Positions 1 through 13,952 of a DNA stretch of 64,000 nucleotides are shown one piece after another. The stretch is from Apteryx mantelli. Lineage: Eukaryota; Chordata; Aves; Apterygiformes; Apterygidae. The stretch's first letter is position 1, and each line of letters begins with the position of its first letter. Under the pieces are notes generated by a model. It saw only the letters and a list, made by a program, of their open reading frames with translations. It made no database searches and had not been told where the DNA came from. The stretch is from contig NC_089978.1 in assembly GCF_036417845.1 (NCBI RefSeq), positions 126,200,183 through 126,264,182 of the forward strand. The letters are read 5' to 3'. Position numbers and translations under genes: made by a program.

Positions 1-1539
1 CAGACTCAGTAGGTGTCTCAAGTAAGCAGTTTTTGTCGACCCAATGCAACTCCAAACGTTCTTTTCTGTTTCAGCTGATGTATGCTTTCCATTGCTTTCT
101 GAAAGTTTTCATTTTCCGTTTTTGAAGGCTGTAGATTTCCATTTCTTACACTAGCAACTGTTTCAGTGGTTTGTTATTTTCCAGTTGCTTCTGATTTGCT
201 CAGAAAATACAGATAGGCCAGTTATAATAAACTGTCACAGGATGTGCAAATCTTCACAAGAAATAAACATCTCAGAGCTGTTGTTGCACCCAAAACCAAC
301 TAAATCGCAATGAAATGTTAACCAGAAACCAGCCTGTTGTGCACAGCCAAGATCTGATTTCAAATCTAAAAATCCCCTAAGCTTTCTGACCACTGGATCT
401 GACTTTCCAGCTTGCTATTCAAGGATAGAGAGCATCCCAACTAGCAAACGTGAAGATGTAGTCAGCTCTGAGCTCCCCCATCATTAAAAATTAGAAGTGT
501 TGAGAAGTATGATTAGTCGGCCTCTTCTATGGATAAATGTGACTCAGAGCCATAGCTTTGTTCTGAGACAACGTAAGTCTTCAAAAGACAAGGTCTTTCC
601 TCTCAAAACAAAGTTATGATGCTCTAAAAAAAACCAAGAGTATAAAATCTGTATTCTTTTTTAAGGTGGGGTGCGTAGATTTTGTTTTTCATTAGTTATT
701 CACCATTATTTTTGAATTCCAAAGGAACACTGGAGCCACGTTCATCAGCTCATTATGTGTCCTCCTGAAACACCCCTGCACAGCTTTCTCCTCTGGTCGC
801 CATCCTGGGAGATTCTTGGTTCGTTTGGCAGCAGAACCAATCTTGGCCTGTCACTCTGATGTCCAGCAGGCTTCTCATTATACTGTTATTTTTAGGTCGT
901 AACTGTTCAGAGCAGCTTCAGTTCTTGACTGAGCTTCCAGTAGGCATCGCCACTTGGATTAATAGGATGATATTTATAAAGGGAGCGGCAGTCAAGGTTC
1001 ATGGCTCTCTTCTCTTGGGGAAACCTTGAACAATAAAGAACCAGCAATCATCCAATAAACTCTCCTTCTGCTTTCTCATAAACAAAGAATTCTTGAAGCA
1101 GAAAGTTTTCAGCATAGGAATTGAACATAAGGATAGGAGTGCAAGACTGGCAAATATTCTTAAGGAAGCTCTTTGTTTTTTACATCTTCCAGAGAGTAGA
1201 AACAAGAGAGCCCTTCCTGTCCCCTGCCTCCATGAGGACTCTGTATATCTTTTAGAAAGGCAGGACAGGATCATTGCTCAGGTCTGTTCGAAGTAAAGCT
1301 CTTAAGACTGCTGGAGAGACACTGGTCAGTAGTTTTGTCTGCCCACCATGGAAGAGGGATTTTTTTTAACCTGTTTATTGAAAAAATCTGCTGGTTTGCT
1401 GGGGAGCTCTGTGCAACCTCTGGGTTAGAGTGATGATTTCTCAAGAACGGGGCTAATAGATTAACTAACTGTTTGGCCCAAGGAAAACAGCCTCAGAGAG
1501 CAATGTGGAGAGATTAAAAACAAAAAGAAAACTCTAGAT

Positions 1540-1650
1540 AAGACACTTAACTGGGAATGCCTAGGTTCGATTTCCAGCTTGGCCTCAGGTTTCCTGCATC
1601 ACCCTGGGAAGGTCACTTAGTCCTTGCATCCATTACCAGCTGTAGGAGCC
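1540..1650 (+). mobile_element. MIR-type SINE relic
   Basis: Shows the order expected of a MIR: GACACTTAACTGGGAATGC, CTAGGTTCGATTTCCAGCTT, then CCCTGGGAAGGTCACTTAGT. These correspond to the 'CTGGGTTC-AATCCCAGCT' and 'CCTTGGGCAAGTCACTTAA' parts of the MIR consensus. It is heavily diverged. Confidence 0.6.
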
Positions 1651-3495
1651 CTAAAGCACCAAGTTGAGGCAATAATCAAGTGTGGAGAAATTGCAGTTGT
1701 GGAGGCCAGGAAACTCACAGAAACAAAGCTTTTAGTGCAGGAGAAGCTGGTGAGGGTAGCTTCAAAGGAAAAACAAAAACAAGCTAGTTACTGAGCGTTA
1801 GCAAGCTCATAGCAAAATCCTACTAGAGATAAGGATGCTGTGTTTTTTACCGTAAGATAACTAAACAAGGACAGCTTGCTCCTCTCCACCCATGGCTAAC
1901 CTCACCTTATTTGCTTCACTGTACATATGGTTTTTGCAGTGAGTAAAGCATATGTAAACTGTAGCTACCATGTCTCTATAGGATGCCACGGTGTGCCTGC
2001 TCTTTAAATCAATTAACTTAATTTTTTAATTAACATAAAAAGTCTTAACTGATGGTTTTGAAAGCTTAATTTCAAAAGGCTTCATTTTCCTAGGTGTGGA
2101 TTGGCTTGCTTCTCCCATAGACGCAGACGTACAAAATCAAAGTTAGCCTTTGAAACAGCAGACCTTTACTTCCACACATGCACTTTCCAAAGAAAGAGAA
2201 AACGAGAGGTTGAGCATGGTCATCCACAGCCATGGCACCACAGCGACTTTTCCACTCTCTTTAGTCAGTAACGTCTCAAGGGAAACATGATGCCAAAAAG
2301 TCATGTACTGATCTGCTGTCCATCTGCATATGGAAGTGTCACAGGCTCTGGGATTAAAACAAGAATTAGAAGTTAGAGCCCACCACTAGCAGTTGTTCCA
2401 TTTAAATACCTTATTCTCCTGTGCTTGAAACCTCAAGGACAGAAAAAAAAAGCAAGGTGGGAGATGCTGCCCAAGGATCAGACGTGAGGACAGCCACCTA
2501 GGCGTGGTTTGCACTCCCCACAGATGTGTCTGTGCTTTGGCCTCTCCTGCAGACAGAGCCCATGGCGTTGTCCGGTCAGGCAGGGAAGGCAGCTTGGACC
2601 ACAGATGCGACAGGAAAATGAGATTCATCACAAATTCACAACTTTCTTTCGAGCATTAAAAAATCTTTCAAAAGCCCCCTGCCATTCAGTGTGGATGGGG
2701 AAGGAGCGCTGTCTGCTACAGCAGCCCGAGCAGGCTTTGCTGTGCCGCAGCAGCCCAGCAGAAGGACGGAGCAGACGTCTGTGGTGCCAAGAGCTGGCAG
2801 CAATCCTGATTTGGGGGTTTCTTAGAGAGCTGCGCCTCAGACCTCAGTGGATGTATTGGGCTCACAAGCTGAATTAAAAGGGGATGAAAAAAAAATTGCT
2901 ATCACTCAGGGTTGCAGAGAAAGACTCAGGAACAAGAATTCCTGTAAGAGCATGTTATTTGTAAAATCTTACGCTGAATTAGGACCTTGCAATGTTTGGA
3001 CAGTGGGATTGGCAACCTGTGGCACCTGATTGGCCTCACAGGTCCTCATGCCACTTCTCATGTCTAGCAAGACCCAGTAACAGGAGGAAGCCCTCAGGCC
3101 CCGTGGGCCAGCTCAGTCTGCCCACGGCCACGGTTGCCTCCATGCTCTGCATCCCACACAGCTCCCTGTCACTGTGCTCAGCCGCTCCAGCTGGGAAACA
3201 GCAGAAGCAGCTGCCCTCTTGGGAAGGCCTGAGCATATTGGGAAACGCTGGGTGCTGGCCTGTTGCCAGAAATGGGCAGCAAGCACATGCAGGGGGACGG
3301 GGACTGCTCTTTGTGCATGGGCTCACTCTCTGGAGGAGACGGCTTGGGTCGGTTTGGGCCAAACTGGCCACTAACATAACAGCCAAAATCCCTGATTTTT
3401 TTGTTCAAACTTGCCTGGAGCACACCCTGCTCCCTCTCCAGTCAGCTGCCCTGCCTATGCCTGAGTCAGGCAGTACCTCCTCATCAATATCAACA

Positions 3496-3516
3496 TCCTC
3501 CTCCTCCTCCTCCTCC
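3496..3516 (+). repeat. (TCC)n microsatellite
   Basis: Seven tandem TCC units. Confidence 0.9.
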
Positions 3517-4508
3517 CTTCTCCACGGGCAGCCCCAAGCACAGACAGGGGTGCGACACCTCCGGCTCCCTGTGCAGCTCCGGCAGGTTAGGGTTCTGCCG
3601 TGGGTCAGTCCACACAGCCACCGCATGCCAGCAAAGACAGGCACCACTTCAGATGGGGGCGCCCAGGAAATTTCCAGTTAGAAGACTGCAAACCATCCAT
3701 GATTTACCAGGATGCCTGGGTAATATCCAATATACATAAAACAAAAAATAGGCCTTGCTGTGGACTGTGAAACAGTAGCTGCCACTTCTCCAATTAAAAA
3801 AAAAAACAGCGGTTTATTAAGCACAGTTGTGGGAACTTAGTTTCAGTCTTCAGTGGGTTCATCTGAATATTTTTCCATTTCAGTTCATGTAAGTTCACGC
3901 CCTTTGGATTTCACATAAAGCCGTAGGGTCTGAGCAACTCAAAATCTCAAAATCAAAATGTCAAGTTGAAACGAAACCATAAAAGGTATTTGGATTTGCA
4001 TGAAAACGGGCCCAGATTTGCTTCAGGTGTTCCTGAAGCCTGGTGAAGCTTTTGAAGAGTCTAATCTGAGTTTCGTGGTTTTAATGCAGACTGAAACCAG
4101 CACAAGAGAACAGATGTGCTCCTTTCAGGAAGCCAAGGCAGAGGGGAATGATTAAGAAGCTATGAGAACAAAAACCACGGGGGAAAAAAAAGATCTCCAA
4201 AACCAGATTTTTGAGCGCTGAACACTTAGTTTTAGGAATTAAAGGACACGGGTCACATGGAGGCACTACAAGGTAGCAACTCTTTCTGAGGATCAGGCCC
4301 TGAATGGGGAGACTGCAGCCTGGAGGAAATTCCAGCCATAATAATGCCACGTACCCTTCTGCCCATACACAGAATATCCTCACCATTGGATTGCATAGTG
4401 CATACCTTGAGCAGCACAAATCCTGCAAAACCTATTGCTTTCTTGGGTGTCTTGTCACCTTCTAAGTAAGCCCGTTCTCACAGTACACCAGCCACACAGG
4501 AGGGAGGC

Positions 4509-4525
4509 AAAAAAAAAAAAAAAAA
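4509..4525 (+). repeat. Poly(A) tract, A17
   Basis: An uninterrupted run of 17 A, with no recognisable retroposed gene in front of it. Confidence 0.9.
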
Positions 4526-7500
4526 TCTTTGGGTTTTGTGCTCTCTGGTTGACATCTATAAACCTGTCCCAACATCAAATATTTTAAATTCTGGCTTTGA
4601 TCTATTTTTTAAAAGACTTATTTTAATTTCATACGCTCTTTATTTATTCTTATTGCATTTTTTGTGCCATAAAAATAAATGCAGTAGAGTGACAAGTCAA
4701 TTTAGTGGATCACCTGAAAAGATGCAAACATTAGAATAAATATAATTGAGAAATTAACATTTTTTTCCATTAACAGTCTACACATTACATTCAATTACGC
4801 TCTTTACATCAACATCATTTACATTGACAGGATGCAGAGGAGGTGACTTCCTGGATAGGGGCTGATTGATTAATTTAGATTTAGCCTCCTGGCTGAGCAA
4901 CTGAATGTCTTAAAAACAATAACCTCATGTCATGACTAACATAATGTGGGTATAAAATGTTAGGAATAACGTAAGCAAAAACTGTGAAACTCACAAGTGT
5001 TTTGCTTTGAGAGCACTTTGCCTTTTAAATATGCATAAATTGAACAACCAGCCCTCAAAGTAAACTTTCAGCCACATTTTCCTGCATTTTCTGGAAAAAA
5101 TATACAAACAGAGGAAAATATAAATTTGGCTGAAACACTTTTTTTTTTCTCCATCAACAGGATATTTAATTTCACATCTGCTCAACAGTACATCTTGCCA
5201 AAGGGTATCAAATGGTTTCCCATAGCTGCAGCATTAGCTTGAATTCACATGAACTTGGAGTGCTATTTGACTGCTATTTTATAGCCCTAGGATTATGCAC
5301 TTGGGAGCTGTGATTTCTCCCCGACCCTAAAGGACTTCATGTTCCCTGCTGAAGTTCCCATGAAGCACCACTGCAGATCAACAAAACACAATTCCAACAT
5401 CCGTTCACGTCAGAGTTTTTCAGAATAGAATAAATTAATATTTTTACTTCTGTAGTTCATTTTCCACCAAGATTTTGTGCTCTCACTGGTTTCTTTTCAT
5501 GCAGTGTGTTATGCTCATTTAACCTGCAAGCCATTACTCTCCTCACCCTTTCAGCAGCATCTTCTGCAATTCAAATGACTTCCCCTAGGTCTAACCTGTC
5601 CTCCTAACACAGACTGTTTCCTTAACCAGGTCTTCTCCTCAACCAAGTCTTCTCTCTGAGAGTCCATCACAAGCGCTATCCTGAACTGCAGCCAAGTCTT
5701 GGCTGCTGTCCTCCACCAGGAGGATGGTTAGTCCTGTGGCCTGGAGATGTGCGGTCAGGCACTTGCACTGCCGAAAGCTTTCAGCATCCTCTTAGTTCAG
5801 ATCAGGCCTAGACGTTCAAAGGGTGCTTAGTCACACCGCCTCCACCGAAGTCAAGGGGAAGTGACTGCTTAAGTAGTCCGGCAGGCAAGGCCGTGCAGTC
5901 TCTGTGCCTTATCTATTAGATCAGCAGACAAGTACTCCTTCCCAAACTCCTGCAGCACACAGATAAGTACTAGAGGTGTTTGGAAACCTGCAGTAGGGCT
6001 GCTTTTCCATCTGACATCTCAGCGTCAGTTTTGCCACTTCCCCAAGTTGGAGGTAAAAGTGACTTTGGGGCAAAAGTTCCCCAAACCCTGTCCCAGCAAA
6101 CCAAACTGCTTGGGGCTCGTCCCCTTTCAAAATTATGACATTTTGATATGTTTTCATTTAACTTTGTAGAAATATGTCATAGTAAGGTATAAAATCTTAA
6201 AATACAAACCAAAACCACAACATTTTAATCCATCTAAACTGAACTAAAGGGTCTAATTTTCTTCCTTGGAGGGCAAGGATGGAAGGGGGGTTGCCTGAAG
6301 TCTTGTACTGCAGACAGCTTTGACCTTTGGGGAGCAGCCTTAGAAAAAAAAACAAAACAACCAAAACTTGAGCACCTACCTCCAAGCAGGATCAGTGTCC
6401 AGCCCAATCCCAAACCAGCACTGAGGAGCGGGCAGGACGCAGGCACACGGAGCTCTCCATCCCTGGCTGGTGGCACCCTGAATAGCTCGGGGCCTTGTAT
6501 GGTTGCTGACCCTTTGATGGTCACCTTTTTTTTCAAAAGAAGCGTCAACTTCAAAGGAACAACTGATGTGTGGCAGCCAAACAGAAAGGCAGAGAAGAAA
6601 CCTTGCATTATTCATCCAGCAACCACAATGCCTAAAAGTCACAGCAAAAAGGGAAAAAATGGGAAAGAAACAGAATACAAGAAAAGGGAAGACACAGGAG
6701 GCTAAAAGAGTCACCTGAAAGATAACTGATCCTGACTCTGTAACGGCATATGTGGAGCAGAGCTGGGCTCGCTCGCTGTATGCCTGGTGAGCACCTCAAA
6801 GGGCCCATGGGACTCTGAAAGAGGACTCACTCTGAAATCTGTCTGTGGCACCCTGGCCTGTCTGTGGCTGAAGGCAAAAAAATCCAAAAAAGCAAACAGA
6901 GAACCAGTGAAAAAACTAAGCCCTCAACATTATGCAGAAAAAGAAGCACAGCTGGACTCATTTTGAGAGGGCTTTGTCCTGTGACAGTTTCATCACTGTG
7001 GTTTTTCTTGGTATCGGTGTAGTGAGGAAAGCAGACAGCTGTATTTCCCTTTTTAAAAAGAAACACACAGTCCTAAGCAGAAATGCCCGATACACAGGGG
7101 AACAGAGTCTGCTTCATCTCCCCTAATGGTATGGGAAGGCACCTCCCCGCAGGCACAGTGTTCACACTCAGGAGCCCCACATATCATCGCTGGGCACAGG
7201 AGCAGCTTTTTGGGGTGGGACTGAAATCCATCCTGCTTCATATCTCCTCTCTGAGGCTGGCCAGATGCTGTGGGAAGGGTGTAGAAATAGCACAAACGTA
7301 CAGTGCTGCTTCCCCCAAATACATCCCCGGCCTCCAGCAAGTTGCAGCTCAGGACTTCTGGAGGTAGAAGTCATTTCTTGGTAATAAATGACCTTCAGTG
7401 GATTTTGTGTTCCACAGGTTAATAGAGTGTGGTGCAAAGAGCCACCTTTTTCTCTTTGTTTCAAATATGCCATTGCAATGCCCAGCCCTTGCAGGGCTTC

Positions 7501-9343
7501 GCAGGGTGCAGGAGCGGCCACCTCCCTCCTGCAAGTACCCCCAAGGGCCATGGGGCCGGTGAGGGCCACAGGCCACCACACTTGCCTTTCGCTGCCCTTG
7601 CGCAGGGAGCTGGGACGAGGTGGTCAAACAGCAGCAAAGACAGGGTATCCTGGGAAGCAGCACCGGCTCAGCTCAAACAGGCTCAAGCCCAAGCGCGAGC
7701 AGAAGATATGAGCTGCAACGCTCAAGGAAAGGCAGCCTGTCTAGGGAGCTCAGCGCACCAACAGGCACCTGAGCACCAGGCCAGTTTTTCCACAGCTCAG
7801 CAAATCAGGCCCCATGCTCTTTCTTTGGAAAACCTGACTCACAACATTACCAGCAACGTCAGCAGCCCAAACCCTGTTATTTATCTGTGGGACAATAATG
7901 TCTAGAGGCCCCAGGCGTGGCGCAGCCTTCCTCCATCCAGGCGCTGCGTAGTGCTGCTGCCACCAGCAGTGACTGCAGCAGAGCTGACCCGGCATGAGCA
8001 GCCGCGGGAGCATCTCGGGACGCACTAAAGCAGACAGGTCTTCCCGCTGGCCATGAGCCACCCCATTGCTCTTTCCTGATCAACCATGTCACTGCAGAGA
8101 ATATTTAGATTTGAAGCCACAGGGACAGCCTCCCGTGCCTCTCTTATTGTTGGGGGAGGCAGCCCAAGTGCATATCTCTCTGCTTAATTTCACCCCACGC
8201 AGACCTAGCCCCACTGCTTGCAAGTACACTGTGTTTGCATTGCAGGTGAGACAGACATGGGCGAGCAGCATCTCTTTCCATGGGGCACATATGTGCTTCT
8301 AATCCTCCATCAGCCTTCAGGGAAGAAGCTGCTGCTCCCTCCCTGAGCTCACATTTTGCTTTGGCACATTGGGTGTTTTCTCTGACATCTGCTGTGGGGA
8401 GGCAGCATGGCATTGCCCTCCTCTTGCTCATCAAGACCTCTGAAAAGATTCAGCTGCAACTTCTCCCATTCAAACATTTTAGCAAAATAAATTTCAAGTA
8501 GTTGGGGAAGCAGCCAAAATTCAGCTGGCTTTAGCTTCACCAGAATATGAACAAGAAGCAAAATTCAGAAGCTTCTCAGGCTTCTGGACAACCCCGAGGA
8601 GGAAGAGAGAGCTCACAGTCAACCTTATTCAGCTGGGGACAGACATTACTTAGTGATGTGTATCATCTCCTACGATTTTGGAAGCTGTGTGCAGAATGAA
8701 GGGCTCTTAGCCAGCTGCAAGAGAGAACATTTCAAAATACAAACTCAGGCATGAGCTTCCTCAAGCAGAGGAAAGAGAGGAACAAGGAGGGTCTAGTACA
8801 TACAGAGCCAGTATTCCACATAGAGATTTAGATTTGCTTCCCTTTTTTGCCCTGACCTTCTTTGTGACCTTGGGCATCCTGCCGTAATCCCTATTTGCAT
8901 CTCGAGCATACTCTGCATGTGTGGGAATGGGTAGTGCTTGGTGTCCCGGCAGACTCACTGCATGCTGGCCTGGCCCTCGCCAGCTGTGCTGGGGCCAGTG
9001 CCACCTCTCCATGACACTGAGGCGCCTCAGCTGAAGGAGAGCTACAGACAGATATGCCTTTGGTTTGTAACACTTCACACAGCAAGAGACATCCTAGCCT
9101 CCCAGAACGTCTTATCGCCAAGAGGATTGTGACCAATCCTGAAAAACCCTAGGAGCTTTCTTCCAGAAACCAAATGATCTTCACCACCATGATCTTCCCA
9201 GCCCTAAAGTAAAAGGCAGGAGAGGGGACTGGTACTGCTGCTATAACCCTTCCCAACCCCTTTGTCCCACAGCAAAGTAGATCAGAAGAGGAAAAGCCCT
9301 TGCTGGACCTTAAAGGACAACATAGCGTACTTCTACTGATTTT

Positions 9344-9415
9344 GGACCCAATCCTACAGTCCCTCCACCAAAATTGTGGGACAGACCCTTAGCTTGTGTG
9401 AGTCAGCAGGAATAC
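9344..9415. mobile_element. Possible relic of an old palindromic DNA transposon
   Basis: Starts GGACCCAATCCTACAGTCCC and ends near TGTGTGAGTCAGCAGGAAT. This resembles a repeat of the type GGCCCAATCCTGCAGTCCTTACTCA known from reptile and bird DNA. Only partial agreement. Confidence 0.3.
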
Positions 9416-12400
9416 ATGGATTTCTGTGGAGAGGGGGAATTGTTCCCACAGACACACAAAATAAGACGTATCTGTGCACTTTCAGGCAGTATAACCTTAG
9501 TAGCTTTTTAGCCAGAAACATATACTTCAACTAGATACCTGCAGAAATGAGCCTGCAATTTAACTTTTGGCACAGAGCAAGCAACCAGATAGGTTCCTGT
9601 TTCAAATCTATGCCTCTATGACATGCCTTGAAGATTTATTACCTAAATCTAAAACTATTAGCTTGAACTAAACAATAGACTCATGGAAGTAATTTGAGTA
9701 ATCATTTGTCATACAAATGCTCAAGTTTCAGAATACACAGTTAAGAATACATGCATCTCTGGGCACTGCAGTATTGTGTTTAGAAATATCAAGTCAGGAA
9801 GTCAAGCAATTAATTGAGAAAATGCATGTCACCATTAGACATCTAATATATGCCTTATGCAGTTCAGGATATCATACTAACAGGAATGCGAGAATAAGAT
9901 TTTATTATTAGGTTGGAGTTTTTTGGCTTCTTTCCTTGGGGGAATGGGGTTGCCCACACAATGTCATCTCATTGCAGGATATGGACATTTGGTATCTGGT
10001 TTTGCATCTCAGCTAGGAATGGCTCTGAACTGATTCATGCTAAAAATAACAGGGGATTTTTGGTATTATCACAACACAGGACGTCATCTTCCTGTGCCAG
10101 CAAAGACTGTTAAAAGTGACCAACCTAACTTCATAAAAATATCAGAATATCTATGGTGTGGTCTGTTCCTCTTTCACACTTATGCTCATTGTGGTTTCCA
10201 GGCACACAGCAATATTCTGCCTACTACAGACCATAAACAAAAATACAGGTTGGAAAACCAAAAAGGTGGGAGAGGATTCTTGAATGTGTGGATCTAAGCT
10301 TTCAGAATGAACAAAAGAGAAATGCGTGGACAGATCTCTATCCTGCTGAGGTCAGCTAACATTTGTGGCTAAATCAGTACAAAAGAAGTAAATGAATAGG
10401 AAAATAATCATTTCCGTTACTTCAGAAACAGAAACAAAGTGTCAGGCACAGGAAGTACACATGCTCTCATCTTTAGATTTTTCAAATAAACATCGAATGA
10501 AATGACATCAAGGAAGAGATGGAAAAATCCTGGGAAAGTCCTATTTTTAGTTCTTCCTTTGCTTTCCTTTGCATAAAGGCAACGTTTTGCCCTATTCCTA
10601 CCTTTGCAGTTTCGCTGAAGTCACTTCAGTGGTACTTGAAATTGGAGCACGTCACTGCGAACTATTCAGCAACAGTCAGGAAAAATATTTGTGTGGGTTA
10701 AAACCACAGGTTACTTCAAATTAAAGTTTGTTATCCTCTTCTAAAAGCTTCACTGATAGAAAAAGGTAACAGGCTCCAGTGTGTGTGAATTACTCGCTCG
10801 ACTCCAAGAATAAAATTCAAAAAGCATCCATCCCCTATCTTCATGCATGTAGATCACTTCCTACGCTTCTGGACCTGGTGGCTCCTTTCAAAAGTCTTTG
10901 ACTGCTGTATGAAGGTTCCTATCAAATGTAACAGGTTTTGGTGCAAGCCAAATTAATGCTATCTGTTTATACATTGCTCATTTATTTTTGTATCCTAGCA
11001 CTGCAAGTTTATAAATGAAAGGGGAAAGGCAGTCTGGATAACCTGGAGCTATTTTTGCTAGTGATCAACTGTGAATGCTTCTGTCTGAAAGGTAAAGGAT
11101 ATTTTTCCATGTCTGGTTTGAGTCTAGGATGCTCTCCTGCAGTTTCCGATTCTGACTTTGGTGTCTTTCATTTCTTTTCATTTCAATTTTAATGGGAGGG
11201 CAAGGTATTTCTGGTTACTGTTGCTACTCTACACCTCTAAAGGAGGCAAAAAGAGACTCAGTGAGCCCTTCCTGCTCCACTGAAGGGCTGCGAGATGAAG
11301 CAGAGCCCTTTGGCTGGGAAGGATTTGGCCCTGGGGACGGAGGGCAGTGAATGGGACGCAGGCTCCTTCCTGGCTGCAACACTGCATTTTGCGCTGAGCA
11401 ACGGCTGCTGGGAAGTGTAGGCATCACCAACTTGCTTCCCTAGCGCTTAATGGCAACACTAAAAAACCCCATCGCAACACTGAAAGGCAAGGGGTACCCA
11501 ACACGAGCACCTCATGGATATCTAAGGTTGTGACATATGCTGTCATAAACCAGAGAAAATCTGAATTCCTCGATTCTGTTCAACCTCCGTTCAATAGCCA
11601 CTGTGCACTGAGCACTCACACTGACGACAGACAAAAAGGATGTGTACAAAAGCAAAAGCGCTGCTGATAAAGTCCCACAAGTCAGGGTCTTGCATGTCTA
11701 GATCTGGCACTGCACTGGAGACAGCTGCAGCTCAAAGCAAATATCCAGCAGCATCTTGTGCTCTACACGATCCTCTCCCCAGAGCTCCAGGTTAGGGACA
11801 GAGCTGTGAAAAATAACCTTAAAGGACTCAAAAGCCAAGTGAGCCTCTATCCACAAAACAAAAAACAAACTCTGTCCAGATTCACTTTTTGAAGAATGGA
11901 GGAGGGGATGGATGTGCCCCCCCAGCTCGCAATTCCATGGACTTGTCCCTGGAAAGCCCTCTTCCCCGCCCATCTCAGGGTGGCCTCGGCACCAACTGCA
12001 GCCTGCCCAGGTGCCATGGGATTTTTCTATTAAAGGATTCCTCGTTAGTGCATTTGCTCCGTAGCCAGCATTGAAGCACTATCAGTTGCTTCGCATGATG
12101 GCAGAGCTATTATCATCTATACAGTAAGCACTTGTCAACCTCTGTGCAAGTTTACAGCCACAGCAGCTCAACCTTGTTCAGCCAGAGCAATGTCTGGGCA
12201 AAAGGAGCAAACTTCCCACAGAACTTCCAAAAATCAGAGTCACTCGTCTCTAGTGAGGCCCTTATTAACATACCAGATCTTTTTAAATTGTGATGAAGAC
12301 TCATTCTACTTGTAGGAGGCAGCTGAAATGTGCACATATCTCAGCCAATTTCAAGGGAGATTCTGCTGAGTAATTCTTCTGCAAATTAGTTTACAGTAAA

Positions 12401-12849
12401 ACGGCTCAACGGGGCCTCCCATATCATGTAATAGCATGCAGCAATCCCCTTTGTCAAAAAGTACTTTCTATTTTTAGAAAAGAGAAACTGAGAAGATCAT
12501 TCTCATTCTTTAAAACATATTTATTGTAAGTCTTTTCAGCAGCGTAGGAAGCTAACTTCAGAAAGGCAGGTTGGATGATTCAACTGAGCCAAGTATCTTG
12601 ATAATCACTGGTTTTCCCTTCTCCCTTGTCACTTCCTCTTTTGATGGCATTTCTTTATTTTAAAAATGTAACATAATACCTATTTAAAAAGGAGAAAACA
12701 CAGATTTATGTTTTCTTTTTTTGAAAACAAAGCAGCTGCCAGTGGATACTGAGTTGGAAATGTCTGCTAGAGCCAGGAAAATAGGAGCATCACCAGCTGA
12801 AATAAACACCTGGAAACAATGCCCATGCTGGACCTCCAGCTCCAACCAC

Positions 12850-12876
12850 TCTTCCTCTTCCTCTTCCTCCTCCTCC
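12850..12876 (+). repeat. Pyrimidine (CTTCCT/TCC)n microsatellite
   Basis: A short tract of CTTCCT and TCC units. Confidence 0.85.
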
Positions 12877-13882
12877 TGCCCTGCACCCCTCCATGTGTCA
12901 CGCCAATCTCCTGCCCTTCAGCAGACGTTCAAACACCACAAATGGGACTGACTCAACAGATCTATGGGAAATGCTCTGCATGCCCATGCAAGAAGGCATC
13001 AGTTGCCAAATCCAGCCCCTCACTCTCTGCAGATCGGGCCCATGGAGCGGACAAGGAAGCTCTTCGCGAGCCATCCCCAGCCCCAGTGCAGCAGCACAAG
13101 CTGCAAGGGATCATTCACCGCACTGGATCAAGCCTGTAAGATCTTACTTACTGCAAGCAAGAGCCAGGACCAGCAGGAGCAGCTTCCAAATGAGGCATCG
13201 CAACCCCCCCCCAACCAGTCCCTGAGTGGAGCGGCAAAAATTTAATTACTGGTGAAGGGACACCTAGCCACTGAGAGCGGAGTCACCCACCAGTGAGGTG
13301 AGCAACAGCAAAGCATGAGAACTGTGAGGGAGACAGAAACTGGCCATGACGTGCCTTGCCAATGCACTTTCTAAGAGGAGAAAATGGGGGTGGGGGGGAA
13401 ACCTTCCTGTCTAAGAAATGATGAAGGAAGAAGGCTCAGGGCAAGCTGCTGGGTTGGAACAGAGACCCGAAGGGAGATCCCTGGCACCTCTGGTGCTTCC
13501 TGCCCCAGGCGAAGGGCAGGCCAGCAGCAGGGGGACGGGGACTCACTTGGGCAACACCGGGAGCTGCCAGGGGCTCACTTGGCTATTACTAAAGCAAATC
13601 AGAAAGAAAAGCAAATGGGAGTTGCCAGTGATGCTTTGGTTTTTTTTGTTTGTTTTAGCTTTTCACTTCACATTTCAGAAGCCTGGCTCCTCTCCCTGGA
13701 ACACCAACAATTTGTGTTAATTTATTCCTTCCACCGGGAGCTGCTATCTCGGAGATTTTGCTCCATGTGTTTCTCTTTTTCTCTCCAGTTATGTAATCAC
13801 TGAAGCTCTTGTTAAATCATGAAAATAGCAATTATCTCCTGAGCTATCTGGACATATCAGACACAATGACTATATATTTTGC

Positions 13883-13952
13883 AAGACCTGATCCTGTTTC
13901 CATTTAGATCAATGACAAAATTCCCACTGACTTGGATGAGAACTGCTTTCAC
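13883..13952. mobile_element. Relic of an old palindromic DNA transposon
   Basis: AAGACCTGATCCTGTTTCCA, TTTAGATCAATGACAAAATT and CCCACTGACTTGGATGAGAA resemble a sauropsid palindromic repeat of the type CCTGATCCTG-CCCATTGAAGTCAATGG-AAAACTCCCATTGACTTCAATGG. Heavily diverged; family not named. Confidence 0.4.

Noticed and set aside
5790..5880. Possible palindromic transposon relic around AGATCAGGCCTAG and CCGAAGTCAAGGGGAAG
   Set aside because: Too short and too diverged to support.
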